DNA of 64,000 bases, from NCBI RefSeq assembly GCF_900102215.1, contig NZ_FNBG01000001.1:372001-436000 (forward strand), in the 5' to 3' direction. Below, piece by piece: positions 8,725 to 18,094 of this stretch. The position numbers were made by a program, and so were the translations under genes. The notes beneath the pieces are model-generated. The model was not told the DNA's origin, searched no databases, and saw only the letters and a list, made by a program, of their open reading frames with translations. Source of the stretch: Fontibacillus panacisegetis. Lineage in GTDB: Bacteria; Bacillota; Bacilli; Paenibacillales; Paenibacillaceae. Positions within the stretch are counted from its first letter, which is position 1; every line of letters begins with the position of its first letter.

Positions 8725-9570
8725 TTACATACAGAAAATATGCTTACCTATCGTTTTTACTTGAGGGCGGGTCCAGATCCATTTTGAAGTAGCTGTCTCA
8801 GGATTAAAATAGTACAGACAACCACCGGAGGGATCCCATCCATTAAGCGCTTGCTGAACGGCTTTACGTGCGTTCTCGTTTGGCTCGAGCCAAATTTGCC
8901 CATCTGCCACTGCTGTAAAGGCACCAGGCTGGAAAATGACGCCTGAAGCCGTATTAGGGAAGCTAGGCGACTTAACTCTGTTCAGAATAACGGCTGCTAC
9001 CGCTACCTGACCTTCAAAAGGCTCACCACGTGCTTCTCCATATACCGCATTAGCCATAATTCTCAGATCATTATCTGAAAGACCCATTGCGCTCGAAGGA
9101 GCCAATTCCTCCGATTCTTTCTTTGCGGTTTCTTTTTCAGTATTCACTGTTTCTTTTTTTGCTTTCTGCGCACTGCCTGCTTGGCCCGCGACACTTGTCT
9201 CCATTCCTGGTTTCCAGGCCTTAGTTGCGTTGTATAGCTTTAGCTTCGTCTTGGGACCTGCCAAACCATCTGTTTTCATTCCAAATTCAGATTGGAACCA
9301 TTTTAGCGAATCGCGAGTTTTCGGGCCAAAATTGCTGTCTAACTTACCATAATAGAACCCTAGATACTTCAGTCTTCCTTGCAACTCGTACACGTCTTTA
9401 CCATTAGCTCCATAAGTAATGACCTGCTCACTGAATACTGGAATCGCCTGCTCAGGAATATTTTCATTGGTTTTCACATCAGATTCAGCTTTATGCTGAA
9501 ACAACGCATAACCGATTCCTAGCAAAAGCAGCACTAAACCTGCAGCAAACCACATTCTCGCTTTATTCAT
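8725..9570 (-). CDS. sleB: Spore cortex-lytic enzyme, SleB type
   Basis: Probable germination-specific lytic transglycosylase that degrades spore cortex. From the ATG at 9570 (281 residues): an N-terminal hydrophobic segment (WFAAGLVLLLLGIGYALF) acting as signal or anchor, a peptidoglycan-binding domain (GKDVYELQGRLKYLGFYYGKL), a Lys/Glu-rich linker, and a C-terminal hydrolase_2 domain with the catalytic Glu in YGEARGEP. The reading frame continues upstream to 9657 but that part is Cys/His-rich and lacks a ribosome binding site, so it is not included. A sigma-G promoter lies 51 bases upstream, fitting forespore expression. No ypeB-like gene lies beside it, unlike in Bacillus. Confidence 0.85.
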   Translation of the reverse strand: MNKARMWFAAGLVLLLLGIGYALFQHKAESDVKTNENIPEQAIPVFSEQVITYGANGKDVYELQGRLKYLGFYYGKLDSNFGPKTRDSLKWFQSEFGMKTDGLAGPKTKLKLYNATKAWKPGMETSVAGQAGSAQKAKKETVNTEKETAKKESEELAPSSAMGLSDNDLRIMANAVYGEARGEPFEGQVAVAAVILNRVKSPSFPNTASGVIFQPGAFTAVADGQIWLEPNENARKAVQQALNGWDPSGGCLYYFNPETATSKWIWTRPQVKTIGKHIFCM

Positions 9571-9620
9571 ATCGTTTAGCTCTACCTTTCTCTTGTGGAT
9601 TATACATGGTTGGTTGACTT

Positions 9621-9650
9621 TATTATGACAATCCTGACCCTTTCCTATGC
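9621..9650 (-). promoter_or_regulatory. Sigma-G promoter for sleB
   Basis: Minus-strand GCATA (9650-9646), 18 bases, CATAATA (9627-9621). This fits the forespore sigma-G consensus (GHATR, 17-18, CATnnTA) at every defined position, and it stands before a gene whose homologues are sigma-G dependent. Confidence 0.65.
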
Positions 9651-9683
9651 ACCACAAAAAAGATACTTAGCCATCAATAGAAT

Positions 9684-9732
9684 ACAAAAAAGCTGCTCCT
9701 TAGTCACAGTTCAAGTGGACCATCGGAGCAGC
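9684..9732 (-). terminator. Rho-independent terminator after spoIIIE
   Basis: GCTGCTCC (9732-9725) pairs with GGAGCAGC (9699-9692); the minus strand continues as TTTTTT (9691-9686). It lies 22 bases beyond the stop codon. Confidence 0.85.
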
Positions 9733-9754
9733 CTCTTATTAAGCTTTGTTACCA

Positions 9755-12484
9755 TTAAGAAGAAATCTTACCCATCTTATATTGTTCAATCGTCATAAGC
9801 ACCTCACGTGGCTTGCTGCCTTCGTAAGGCCCAACGATACCCCTTGCTTCCATCGAGTCAATCAAACGGGCAGCACGGGTGTATCCAACGCGCATACGAC
9901 GCTGTAACAGTGAGACGGATGCCTGTTTAGCCTCAAGTACAATTTGTACCGCGTTATCGTACAGCTCGTCAAGGATTTCATCCTGATCAGGAGCTCCTTC
10001 ATCAACTTCTGGCACGAGGCTTTCATCATATTCTGCTTGTCCCTGTCCTCGAACATAATTTACGATTGTTTCTACTTCCTGATCGCTCATAAATGCTCCC
10101 TGTACGCGTGTTGGCTTCGATGCCCCCATAGGCATAAAGAGCATATCCCCACGACCAAGAAGCTTCTCGGCTCCTGCCATATCCAGAATCGTACGAGAAT
10201 CAACCTGCGACGATACCCCGAAGGCAATCCGTGACGGAATATTAGCTTTGATTACACCAGTAATGACATCTACTGAAGGCCGTTGAGTCGCTATGATCAA
10301 GTGGATTCCGGCAGCACGTGCCATTTGGGCAAGACGTGCAATAGCATCCTCAACATCATTAGCTGCAACCATCATAAGGTCAGCAAGCTCATCCACGATG
10401 ACAACGATATAAGGCAGAACCCCTGCGAGATCCTCCTTCTCCTTCATCATCAAGTTATAACCTTCGATATTGCGTGCTCCTGATTTAGAGAACAGCTCAT
10501 AGCGTTTCTCCATTTCAACAACAATTTTCTTAAGTGCCAATGAAGCGCGTTTCGGATCGGTAACTACCGGAGTTAGCAAATGCGGGATACCATTATACAC
10601 GTTCAGCTCAACCATTTTAGGATCAACCATCATGAATTTAACTTCATCCGGCTTCGCTTTATACAGAATACTCGTAATAATCCCATTAATACATACTGAT
10701 TTACCGGAGCCGGTTGCACCTGCAACAAGCAAGTGAGGCATCTTCGCCAAATTGCCAACAATCGTCTGACCAGCGATGTCACGGCCAAAGGCAATAGTGA
10801 GCTTAGCTTCAGCGTCTACAAAGGTTGGCGTCTCCATAACCTCACGCATAGTCACCAGGGATACTTCATTATTCGGAACCTCTATCCCAATCGCTGATTT
10901 ACCAGGAATAGGAGCTTCCATCCGAATGTCTTTGGCAGCGAGCGCCAAAGCTATGTCATCAGTGAGATTAACGATCCTGCTAACCTTAACACCAATGTCC
11001 GGCTGAATCTCATATCTTGTTACAGCTGGTCCACGTACTACCTCTAGTACACGAGCACGTACACCGAAGCTCTCCAAAGTAGCTTCCAGCTTGCGAGCAG
11101 TTTGCATATAATCCGCCTGATCTCCTGATTTCCCCGCATTCGCTGGTTTGGATAATAAACGAAAAGACGGAAGCTTGTACGGTTTTGGTGCAGGCTTAGG
11201 TGGAAGCGGAGCTGCTTCTGCCTCAGGCACATGCCCTGTGTTCGATGACTGTGCTTTCTCTTCCTCTTCAGGAGCTGCATCATGTAAAGAATCGTCCGTA
11301 TGGCTGCTGATTGGCTCTGATTCGGATGATATCACCGAGGAAGCATCTATAGCCGAATCGTAGCCATCCAGCTGATGCTCATGATCCCCCCATTCTGCAT
11401 CCTCATCATCCAGACGTCCATCCCTTTGGATATTGTCAAAGAAATCCCGAATGATCGGACCTGTATCCACCTCTGAAGAAGAGCTGGCATACTGAAGATT
11501 GTTCCAGTTTATCCCTTGTGCAACTTCAGCTTTGTCTTCAGCAGATAAATGATCGTGATCTTGTGGATCATGGCTCTTCTCAGCAGCCCCAGCACGAACA
11601 TGTTCTGGATCAAGATCATCCTGCTCCTTTTCATCGGTTCCATTTACAGATTTGGAAGCACGGTCCTTAAAACCAAAGAGCTGGAAAAACACCGGTTTTC
11701 CCGACTTTTTCTTGCGATTTGCAGCAGGTATATCATATTCCATATCTTCCTCGTCTTCATAATCGCTTTCTGCTGCATAATCATGAACCTCGAGCGGTTT
11801 ATTCGTCTTTTTCGATTTTGTTTTGTTCGTAACCGGAACTGGACGAAGCAAGCGTATTTTCTTGCCAAGCTGATGACCAAACTCTCCCATCCTTGTACGA
11901 ATCAATCTGAACAATTCGACGTATGACAATCCAGTAATCAGCATAAAGCTGATTGCCAGCAGGACGATCATAATAAGTTTTGCACCTGCCATGCCAAATA
12001 AAGAATACAGCAGAGCAAATTCAAGTCCTCCTATGTATCCACCACTAATATCAAGATTAAGCATGCTAAACCCGCCATCCGCGAAGGTAGGCGTAAATAA
12101 CGATTGCTGCAAATCCCTGTGGATTTGTCCCATGATGTTGCCGAACGTCATAGGAACTGCTGGAGCAAGCTTATGTCCCATAGCTGAAATCGTACTCATT
12201 AATACAAGCGCAAGAACTGCAAGTAATATTCCAGTGCGTCTTGTCGTCCACCGATTCGGCCATTTCCTTGAAATCATAACTGCCAGTCCAACATATATGC
12301 CAATTAACGGTATTACAAAATAAAACTTGCCGAGAACAAGAGCTGACATTTTAGACAATGAGCGTCCTACTGCAGCTTCCCCGGACAAGGCAATGATGGA
12401 CAAAGTGATCAGGAAGATCCCATAAATTTCGTATTTAAGCATACTGCCAATTGCAGCTTTTTTCTTTTTACGTTTTCGTGCCAA
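9755..12484 (-). CDS. spoIIIE: DNA translocase FtsK/SpoIIIE
   Basis: Septal DNA pump that moves chromosome through the division or sporulation septum. Four membrane helices lie in residues about 18-190; an acidic, low-complexity linker runs to about 440; then the RecA-type motor with Walker A GATGSGKS (589-596) and Walker [12 protein letters not shown]; and the C-terminal winged-helix gamma domain ([22 protein letters not shown] is too long to be anything else at this place). The start is TTG with a GGGGGG box and an extended -10 promoter close upstream. Position next to ylzJ and tepA matches Bacillus spoIIIE; 909 residues is longer than the Bacillus protein because of the linker. Confidence 0.93.
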   Translation of the reverse strand: MARKRKKKKAAIGSMLKYEIYGIFLITLSIIALSGEAAVGRSLSKMSALVLGKFYFVIPLIGIYVGLAVMISRKWPNRWTTRRTGILLAVLALVLMSTISAMGHKLAPAVPMTFGNIMGQIHRDLQQSLFTPTFADGGFSMLNLDISGGYIGGLEFALLYSLFGMAGAKLIMIVLLAISFMLITGLSYVELFRLIRTRMGEFGHQLGKKIRLLRPVPVTNKTKSKKTNKPLEVHDYAAESDYEDEEDMEYDIPAANRKKKSGKPVFFQLFGFKDRASKSVNGTDEKEQDDLDPEHVRAGAAEKSHDPQDHDHLSAEDKAEVAQGINWNNLQYASSSSEVDTGPIIRDFFDNIQRDGRLDDEDAEWGDHEHQLDGYDSAIDASSVISSESEPISSHTDDSLHDAAPEEEEKAQSSNTGHVPEAEAAPLPPKPAPKPYKLPSFRLLSKPANAGKSGDQADYMQTARKLEATLESFGVRARVLEVVRGPAVTRYEIQPDIGVKVSRIVNLTDDIALALAAKDIRMEAPIPGKSAIGIEVPNNEVSLVTMREVMETPTFVDAEAKLTIAFGRDIAGQTIVGNLAKMPHLLVAGATGSGKSVCINGIITSILYKAKPDEVKFMMVDPKMVELNVYNGIPHLLTPVVTDPKRASLALKKIVVEMEKRYELFSKSGARNIEGYNLMMKEKEDLAGVLPYIVVIVDELADLMMVAANDVEDAIARLAQMARAAGIHLIIATQRPSVDVITGVIKANIPSRIAFGVSSQVDSRTILDMAGAEKLLGRGDMLFMPMGASKPTRVQGAFMSDQEVETIVNYVRGQGQAEYDESLVPEVDEGAPDQDEILDELYDNAVQIVLEAKQASVSLLQRRMRVGYTRAARLIDSMEARGIVGPYEGSKPREVLMTIEQYKMGKISS

Positions 12485-12507
12485 ACAGGAACACCCCCCA
12501 GATGAAT

Positions 12508-12513
12508 ATTATA
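12508..12513 (-). promoter_or_regulatory. Extended -10 promoter for spoIIIE
   Basis: Minus-strand TGGTATAAT gives a TATAAT box (12513-12508) with an upstream TG; no good -35 at 17 bases. The transcript would start only about 15 bases before the TTG start codon. Confidence 0.5.
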
Positions 12514-12563
12514 CCATAATCATTTGGAGGGAGGATATTGATCGCTCAAAAACTACAAGATAT

Positions 12564-12788
12564 TCACTTAAGAAGCATTGGAAAAAACATGATTTGTTGG
12601 CCTGGAGCAAAAGATGGATTCAAATAATCATCCAAACTACATCGCAGCAAACGTACAATCGTTGCCGTATTTCCTGTATCCATTCTCACCTGCATCAAAA
12701 TACCGGACATTTCAATTTCTTGATACTGCTGCTGTTCAGCTTCATTCTGCCAGTAAAGCTCCTCAGGAATAATCGTATAATGCGTCAT
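12564..12788 (-). CDS. YlzJ-like small protein
   Basis: A 74-residue protein ([14 protein letters not shown]...) matching the YlzJ family by its start and by its place between tepA and spoIIIE. Function unknown. The start ATG overlaps the tepA stop by 4 bases and has an AGGAGG ribosome binding site. The sequence is polar with a hydrophobic end ([11 protein letters not shown]) and no clear membrane helix. Confidence 0.85.
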   Translation of the reverse strand: MTHYTIIPEELYWQNEAEQQQYQEIEMSGILMQVRMDTGNTATIVRLLRCSLDDYLNPSFAPGQQIMFFPMLLK

Positions 12789-13564
12789 TGAGTGATTCCT
12801 CCTGGTAATGAGGTATTCTTACGCAATTCAATTAGAGCATTCAGCTTTTTCAAGCCTTCACCAATTCCGCCGAGACCATCAATAAGTCCATACTTTACAG
12901 CGTCGCTACCCCCTACAGCCGTTCCGATATCACGATTTAGCTCTCCTGTCTTGAACATCAGTTCCTTGAACAATTGCTCGGTGATTTTTGAATGCGCCGT
13001 CACAAAACGAACAACTCTTTCCTGCATTTTCTCAATGTATTCAAATGTCTGAGGCACACCAATGACTAGACCTGTCATACGTATCGGATGAATCGTCATC
13101 GTTGAGCTTTCCGTAATCAAGGAATAGTCAGAAGCAACTGCGATCGGTACACCTATGCTATGTCCACCTCCAATAACTACCGTTACTGTCGGCTTTGAAA
13201 GAGAAGCTATCATTTCAGCGATAGCAAGACCTGCTTCCACGTCTCCTCCTACGGTATTGAGAATAATCATGAGTCCTTCGATACGAGGATTTTGTTCTGC
13301 CGCGACTAGCTGGGGAATTAAATGCTCGTACTTTGTTGTTTTATTTTGTGGAGGAAGTACCAAATGTCCTTCGATCTGTCCGATAATGGTCAGACAAAAA
13401 ACATTGGATTCACCTGGTGTCGGGATCGTAGTTTGTCCTAATTGCTGGATTGCCTCTGAATCCCCTTCCGGTTTTTTTTCGGTTTCAGGCTCATTAGGAG
13501 CAGGTTCTGCATCAGCTTTAACAGTGTTACATAGGAATTCTATCTCTCTTTCCATCTCCATCAT
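12785..13564 (-). CDS. tepA: ClpP-fold protease TepA
   Basis: A 259-residue ClpP-class serine protease of the TepA type. After a variable Glu/Pro-rich N-terminus of about 55 residues comes the crotonase-like core: [20 protein letters not shown], nucleophile Ser in GGHSIGVP and catalytic His in TIHPIRM. TepA was described in Bacillus as enhancing protein translocation and degrading small spore proteins in some species; the exact substrate here is unknown. ATG at 13564 has AAGGA 6 bases away. It heads tepA-ylzJ, behind a strong rnj terminator. Confidence 0.88.
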   Translation of the reverse strand: MMEMEREIEFLCNTVKADAEPAPNEPETEKKPEGDSEAIQQLGQTTIPTPGESNVFCLTIIGQIEGHLVLPPQNKTTKYEHLIPQLVAAEQNPRIEGLMIILNTVGGDVEAGLAIAEMIASLSKPTVTVVIGGGHSIGVPIAVASDYSLITESSTMTIHPIRMTGLVIGVPQTFEYIEKMQERVVRFVTAHSKITEQLFKELMFKTGELNRDIGTAVGGSDAVKYGLIDGLGGIGEGLKKLNALIELRKNTSLPGGITQ

Positions 13565-13632
13565 AACAATCCTTCCCGGGCTCCCCGGCCCTGTATTGGC
13601 CTAATTACATACATCAAGTAGTATGCCGTCAT
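13561..13632 (-). CDS. Possible 23-residue peptide coupled to tepA
   Basis: A short open frame reads [20 protein letters not shown] and three more residues. GAGG lies 8 bases before its ATG, and its TGA overlaps the tepA ATG as ATGA. The spacing and coupling are what a real leader or small membrane-associated gene would show. Nothing in the peptide is recognised, and at this length chance cannot be excluded. Confidence 0.35.
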   Translation of the reverse strand: MTAYYLMYVIRPIQGRGAREGLL

Positions 13633-13688
13633 TGTTCCTGCCTCTATGCACCAGACAATCTTAGACTGGAAAGTGTATGAATCAACGC

Positions 13689-13742
13689 AAAAAAGCCCCT
13701 TCTTCCAAAGGAACCGTCCAATATACCTTAGGAAGAAGAGGC
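13689..13742 (-). terminator. Rho-independent terminator after RNase J
   Basis: GCCTCTTCTTCC (13742-13731) pairs with GGAAGAAGGGGC (13706-13695) over 12 positions including one G-U, followed by TTTTTT (13694-13689). Confidence 0.88.
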
Positions 13743-13788
13743 GACTGTGTGCCTAAATTGTGCTGTTCAGGGCTAAATGCAGTGATCC

Positions 13789-15468
13789 TTATACTTCCAT
13801 AATGATTGGGAGTATCATCGGTCTGCGTCGTGTTTGTTCATATAGGAAACGTCCAAGCGCATCTTTAACATTCGTTTTTAAGGAAGCCCATTCATTAACA
13901 TTTTCACTCATCAGTTTCTCAAGCGTACTTGATACGATACGGTTAGCTTCTTCAAGCAAACCTTCTGATTCACGAACGTAAACGAAACCTCTGGAAATAA
14001 TATCAGGACCGGATACAATCGTACCATCCTGTTTGCTTAACGTAACAACTACAACCAAAATGCCGTCTTGTGACAACAGCTTACGGTCACGAAGTACGAT
14101 GTTGCCCACATCACCAACGCCAAGACCGTCGATCAGAACATTACCGGATGGAACCTTGCCCGCCTTACGCGCAACACCATCCTGAATTTCCACAACATCA
14201 CCGACATCTACCAGGAAAATGTTGTCAGGCTCAACGCCTACAGATTCGCCAAGAAGTGCATGCTTGCGAAGCATACGATATTCACCGTGAACAGGAATAA
14301 AATACTTAGGACGCATCAAGTTGAGCATCAATTTCAATTCTTCCTGACTACCGTGACCAGATACGTGAACACCGGAATTCGAACCACTGTAGATGACTTC
14401 TGCACCTAGACGGAACAATTCATCAATAGTACGACCAATATACTTCTCATTGCCAGGAACCGGAGTTGCCGCAATAATAACAGTATCCCCAGGCAAAATA
14501 TCAACTTTGCGATGCGTAGAACGTGCCATTCTAGTCAAAGCAGACATAGGTTCACCCTGGCTGCCAGTACACAGAATCACAACGCGATCTGCAGCCATCT
14601 TGTTAACTTCCTCAGGTTCAATCAAAATTCCATCAGGTACATTTAAATAACCAAGATCAGCAGCTATGCTCACTACATTGACCATACTACGACCAATTAT
14701 TGTAACTTTACGACCAGTAGTGTAGGCCGCATCAATTACCTGTTGTATCCGGTGAACGTTGGATGCGAACGTTGCAACTACTACACGTTGCGCAGCCTTG
14801 CTAAAAATATCATCTAACACAAGGCCGACATTTTTTTCAGAAGGTGTAAATCCGGGTTTCTCTGCATTCGTACTATCCGACAAGAGAGCAAGAACACCGT
14901 TCTTCCCGATTTCTCCCATACGATGCAAATCTGCAAATTGATCATTGACTGGAGTATGATCGAATTTGAAGTCACCCGTATGCACAACATTTCCTTCCGG
15001 AGTCTCGATACATACCCCGACTGAATCCGGAATACTGTGGTTTGTTTTGAAGAATGTTGCCTTCATTGTGGAACCCAGCTTTACTTCAGAATCAGCATTA
15101 ATTAAAATCCGCTTAGTTTCACCAAGCAGTCCCGCTTCCTTCAACTTGTTCTCTACAAGACCTAAAGTCAGCTTGGTACCGTATACAGGGACATTTAGAT
15201 TTTTGAGCACATATGGCAACCCACCAATATGATCTTCATGACCATGCGTAAGCAAAATACCTCTTACTTTATCACGGTTCTCCGTCAAGTAAGTAATGTC
15301 AGGAATGACGATGTCGATACCGAGCATGTCCTCTTCCGGAAATTTTAGTCCGGCATCAATCACAGCGATATCGTTGCCATACTGAACGGCATACATGTTC
15401 TTCCCGATTTCTGCGACGCCGCCCAATGCAAAGATCATCAGTTTATCATTATTCATTTTTTTGGACAA
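13789..15468 (-). CDS. rnjB: Ribonuclease J
   Basis: Metallo-beta-lactamase/beta-CASP nuclease with 5'-3' exo- and endoribonuclease activity in mRNA decay and rRNA processing. The zinc motif THGHEDH (H75, H77, D79, H80) is intact, the beta-CASP region follows, and a C-terminal domain ends the 559 residues. Paralogue choice is by position: in Bacillus the RNase J gene next to dapA and tepA is rnjB. The start is TTG at 15468 with AGGAGG about 11 bases upstream; the internal ATG at 15456 is too far from that box. Confidence 0.9.
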   Translation of the reverse strand: MSKKMNNDKLMIFALGGVAEIGKNMYAVQYGNDIAVIDAGLKFPEEDMLGIDIVIPDITYLTENRDKVRGILLTHGHEDHIGGLPYVLKNLNVPVYGTKLTLGLVENKLKEAGLLGETKRILINADSEVKLGSTMKATFFKTNHSIPDSVGVCIETPEGNVVHTGDFKFDHTPVNDQFADLHRMGEIGKNGVLALLSDSTNAEKPGFTPSEKNVGLVLDDIFSKAAQRVVVATFASNVHRIQQVIDAAYTTGRKVTIIGRSMVNVVSIAADLGYLNVPDGILIEPEEVNKMAADRVVILCTGSQGEPMSALTRMARSTHRKVDILPGDTVIIAATPVPGNEKYIGRTIDELFRLGAEVIYSGSNSGVHVSGHGSQEELKLMLNLMRPKYFIPVHGEYRMLRKHALLGESVGVEPDNIFLVDVGDVVEIQDGVARKAGKVPSGNVLIDGLGVGDVGNIVLRDRKLLSQDGILVVVVTLSKQDGTIVSGPDIISRGFVYVRESEGLLEEANRIVSSTLEKLMSENVNEWASLKTNVKDALGRFLYEQTRRRPMILPIIMEV

Positions 15469-15735
15469 GTGAATCTAACCCTCCTAATAATTTGGACGTC
15501 GTAAATTTAAATTGTAAATTAAATGCACTTATAGTGCTTCCTTTTAATTAAAAGTTAATTCAAAAAGTTGTTTTCGGTTAGTCCGATTAATCAAACTTGA
15601 TGAACGCACATTTATTAAATTCTTAATAATAAATTTCACCGCACCCAGTCACTTAAATTCATTATACATGATTATTTTGGCAAAACACAAGCAAACCCTT
15701 TACACCCTCTTAACGTTACGATGCTCCATAGCAAA
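15469..15735 (-). other. AT-rich intergenic stretch before RNase J
   Basis: Together with the dapA terminator this is the longest gap in the window (324 bases). It is very AT-rich, with runs such as TTTAATTAAAAG and AATTTATTATTAAG. It must hold the rnj promoter, but no -35/-10 pair of good quality and spacing stands out. No open frame with a ribosome binding site was seen. Confidence 0.5.
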
Positions 15736-15766
15736 AAAACCGATGCCTCGAAAGAGCCATCGGTTT
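15732..15766 (-). terminator. Rho-independent terminator after dapA
   Basis: AAACCGATG (15766-15758) pairs perfectly with CATCGGTTT (15745-15737), and the minus strand continues with T residues. It ends the dpaA-dapA operon. Confidence 0.9.
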
Positions 15767-15792
15767 CTGGAAATCAAGCATATATTTAGTCG

Positions 15793-16656
15793 CTATTTGA
15801 GCAATTTTCTGATCCGTTCTCCCTCTTCTTCAGTTGGAGGAACAAGCGGAAGCCTAACAGTGCCAACAGCATATCCGATCTCGTTTAGCGCATATTTAAC
15901 AGCAACCGGATTCGGACATTCGAACAGCCCTTTAAACATTGGCAGCAGCTCTTGATGCATTTTCGCAGCTTCCTGCACATGCCCTTCCTGAAAAACCTGG
16001 ATCATTTGTTTCATTTTAACGCCCACCAAATGGCTCGCTACGCTAATAATTCCGTATCCGCCAACAGACATTGCTGGCAATGCAGCGGAGTCATCTCCGG
16101 AATACACCCTAAAACCCTCTGGAGCATTGTAAACAATATGAGCTACCTGCTCTAGCGGAGCACATTCCTTCGTCGCAACAATATTTGGAATTTGAGCCAA
16201 ACGAAGCGTAGTTTCAGCACTCATGCTGACAACGGTGCGACTTGGCACATTGTACACAATAATTGGAAGCTTTGTTACATTTGCAATGGCTTCAAAATGA
16301 CGATAAATGCCTTCTTGTGATGGTCTATTATAATAAGGCACTACCAGTAACGCTGCATCGACTCCAAGTTTTTCCGCTTCTCTGGTCAAGTTGACAGAAT
16401 GCGCTGTTTCGTTGCTTCCAGTACCTGCAATAATTTTACAGCGGCCAGCCGCATGTTTTACCGAAAATTCAAATAGCTTCAGCTTTTCCTCATCGGTTAA
16501 AGTTGGAGATTCACCTGTCGTACCACTAACGACAAGGCTGTCGGATTTTTGCTCTTCGATCAAATAGTCCATAAGACGTGCTGTTTGTTCCCAATCGATG
16601 TTACCCTGATTATCAAAAGGCGTAACCATCGCTGTAATCAATCTTCCGAATTCCAT
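15793..16656 (-). CDS. dapA: 4-hydroxy-tetrahydrodipicolinate synthase
   Basis: Condenses pyruvate with aspartate semialdehyde, the branch step to diaminopimelate, lysine and spore dipicolinate. Class I aldolase barrel with GTTGESPTL near the N-terminus, the catalytic Tyr in VPYYNRPS and the Schiff-base Lys in VATKEC. From ATG at 16656 the protein has 287 residues; the frame extends 9 codons further but the GGAAGGGA box fits this ATG. Last gene of the dpaA-dpaB-asd-dapG-dapA unit. Confidence 0.95.
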   Translation of the reverse strand: MEFGRLITAMVTPFDNQGNIDWEQTARLMDYLIEEQKSDSLVVSGTTGESPTLTDEEKLKLFEFSVKHAAGRCKIIAGTGSNETAHSVNLTREAEKLGVDAALLVVPYYNRPSQEGIYRHFEAIANVTKLPIIVYNVPSRTVVSMSAETTLRLAQIPNIVATKECAPLEQVAHIVYNAPEGFRVYSGDDSAALPAMSVGGYGIISVASHLVGVKMKQMIQVFQEGHVQEAAKMHQELLPMFKGLFECPNPVAVKYALNEIGYAVGTVRLPLVPPTEEEGERIRKLLK

Positions 16657-16704
16657 GTCGTCCCTTCCTTCCATAAGTTCCACTGATATGCTCTGAAAAA
16701 TGTA

Positions 16705-17925
16705 TTAGCGACCAAGCTCAAACTTGGCATGAAGTGCCCGTAAAGCCTGAACCATATCTTCTTTATTCACAAGTACCCAAATGGTTGTATTGGAATCTGC
16801 AGACTGAAGAATCTGAATTTTGTTCTCAGCAAGCGCCTCGACTATTTTAGCCATAATCCCCGGAACTCCGTTAATTCCGCCGCCAATTACAGATACTTTG
16901 GCACAGCCTGATAATATACTTGCCTTTAATCCTAGTGAGCTAAGAACCGATTCCGCTTTATTCAGGTCATTGTCAAAGATCGTATAAACAGCACCCGTAG
17001 GGGTAACATTAATAAAATCAACGCTAATATCATTAGCCGCCATTGCCTTGAACACTTGCAGCTGTAAATTATCTAAACTATTGTCGGAAGCATCCACTTT
17101 GATTTGAGTCACATTTCCGACATATGCTATGCCTGTAACATAACGGTCCATTACTCCAGTCTGAACGTCCTTAAAACCTTCCGGATTGGCAACAAGCGTT
17201 CCTTCGCTCTCAGAAAACGTCGAACGTACACGCACCGGGACTCCAGACTGCATTGCAATTTCAACAGCCCGTGGATGAATGACCTTAGCTCCTTGATGAG
17301 CCATGTTGCAAATTTCAGCATAGCTAACATATTCAAGAGGTTTGGCATCTTCCACAATTCTTGGGTCCGCAGTCAAAATACCGTTCACATCTGTGTATAT
17401 ATCAACCATTTCAGCGTGGAGCGCCGCACCAAGCGCTGTAGCAGATGTGTCGCTTCCCCCGCGTCCAAGAGTGGTTACATCGCCTTCTTGATTGTGTCCC
17501 TGAAATCCAGTCACGATCACAACGTCATGACGCTCCAGTTCCTCAATAACTCTTACAGGATGAATATCCAGAATTCTTGCATTTCCATAGTGGCTGTCTG
17601 TTACAAAACCTGCTTGTGCTCCCGTTAAAACAGTTGAAGTAATCGACCGCTGCTGAAGCAAGCTGCTCAACATGGTCGCCGAAATCACTTCACCGCAGGA
17701 AAGCAGTAAATCCTGTTCGCGTGAAGCTAATGATCCTCCACCTTCAGTAATTAGTCCAAGTAGAGTATCTGTTGCGTAGGGGTCTCCTTTACGGCCCATG
17801 GCCGAAACCACTACGACAAGCCGGTAACCCTGATCCAGTTCACGGCGGATGTGAGTTATTACATGTTCTCTGGCTTCTTTCGTGGAGAGAGAAGTACCTC
17901 CGAACTTTTGCACCAAAATGCGCAT
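16705..17925 (-). CDS. dapG: Aspartate kinase
   Basis: Phosphorylates aspartate, first step of the aspartate family pathway. The kinase domain starts with VQKFGGTSL; two C-terminal ACT domains follow (about residues 265-400). At 406 residues it is the monofunctional form. By place between asd and dapA it matches Bacillus dapG, the diaminopimelate-sensitive isozyme. Start ATG has GGAGG. The gap to asd holds a structured hairpin region. Confidence 0.95.
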   Translation of the reverse strand: MRILVQKFGGTSLSTKEAREHVITHIRRELDQGYRLVVVVSAMGRKGDPYATDTLLGLITEGGGSLASREQDLLLSCGEVISATMLSSLLQQRSITSTVLTGAQAGFVTDSHYGNARILDIHPVRVIEELERHDVVIVTGFQGHNQEGDVTTLGRGGSDTSATALGAALHAEMVDIYTDVNGILTADPRIVEDAKPLEYVSYAEICNMAHQGAKVIHPRAVEIAMQSGVPVRVRSTFSESEGTLVANPEGFKDVQTGVMDRYVTGIAYVGNVTQIKVDASDNSLDNLQLQVFKAMAANDISVDFINVTPTGAVYTIFDNDLNKAESVLSSLGLKASILSGCAKVSVIGGGINGVPGIMAKIVEALAENKIQILQSADSNTTIWVLVNKEDMVQALRALHAKFELGR

Positions 17926-18033
17926 GGGTATTCCTCCAGTTTATATGCGGAGTAAAGCTTTACTTCATTCCGTTATTACTCATGTTAATTATTATTTAAG
18001 ATGAATATTTAAGTTCACCAATAACAGACCTCA

Positions 18034-18072
18034 GGCTGAACCTGATCGGGTTCTACCCAAAGAGATTCAGCC
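18034..18072 (-). other. Structured hairpin between asd and dapG
   Basis: On the minus strand GGCTGAA (18072-18066) pairs with TTCAGCC (18040-18034) and encloses GGGT/ACCC; alternative pairings (GAACC/GGTTC, CAGG/CCTG) are possible. No T tract follows, so it is not a classical terminator. It lies in a 169-base intercistronic gap inside an otherwise tightly packed operon. Confidence 0.5.
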
Positions 18073-18094
18073 CTTGATTGCTATTATTTTGGCA

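Noticed and set aside
13605-13660. Forespore-type promoter (GCATA, 19, CATACTA) before tepA
   Set aside because: The spacing is one or two bases too long and the site overlaps the possible small reading frame; not strong enough to list.
18034-18072. Possible TPP riboswitch on the plus strand, because of GAACCTGATCGGGTTCTACCC
   Set aside because: The CTGAGA and GCGTAGGGA parts are missing, no thiamine gene is near, and the flanking genes lie on the other strand.
17926-18094. Lysine riboswitch before dapG
   Set aside because: The gap is too short for the L-box core and shows none of its conserved junction.
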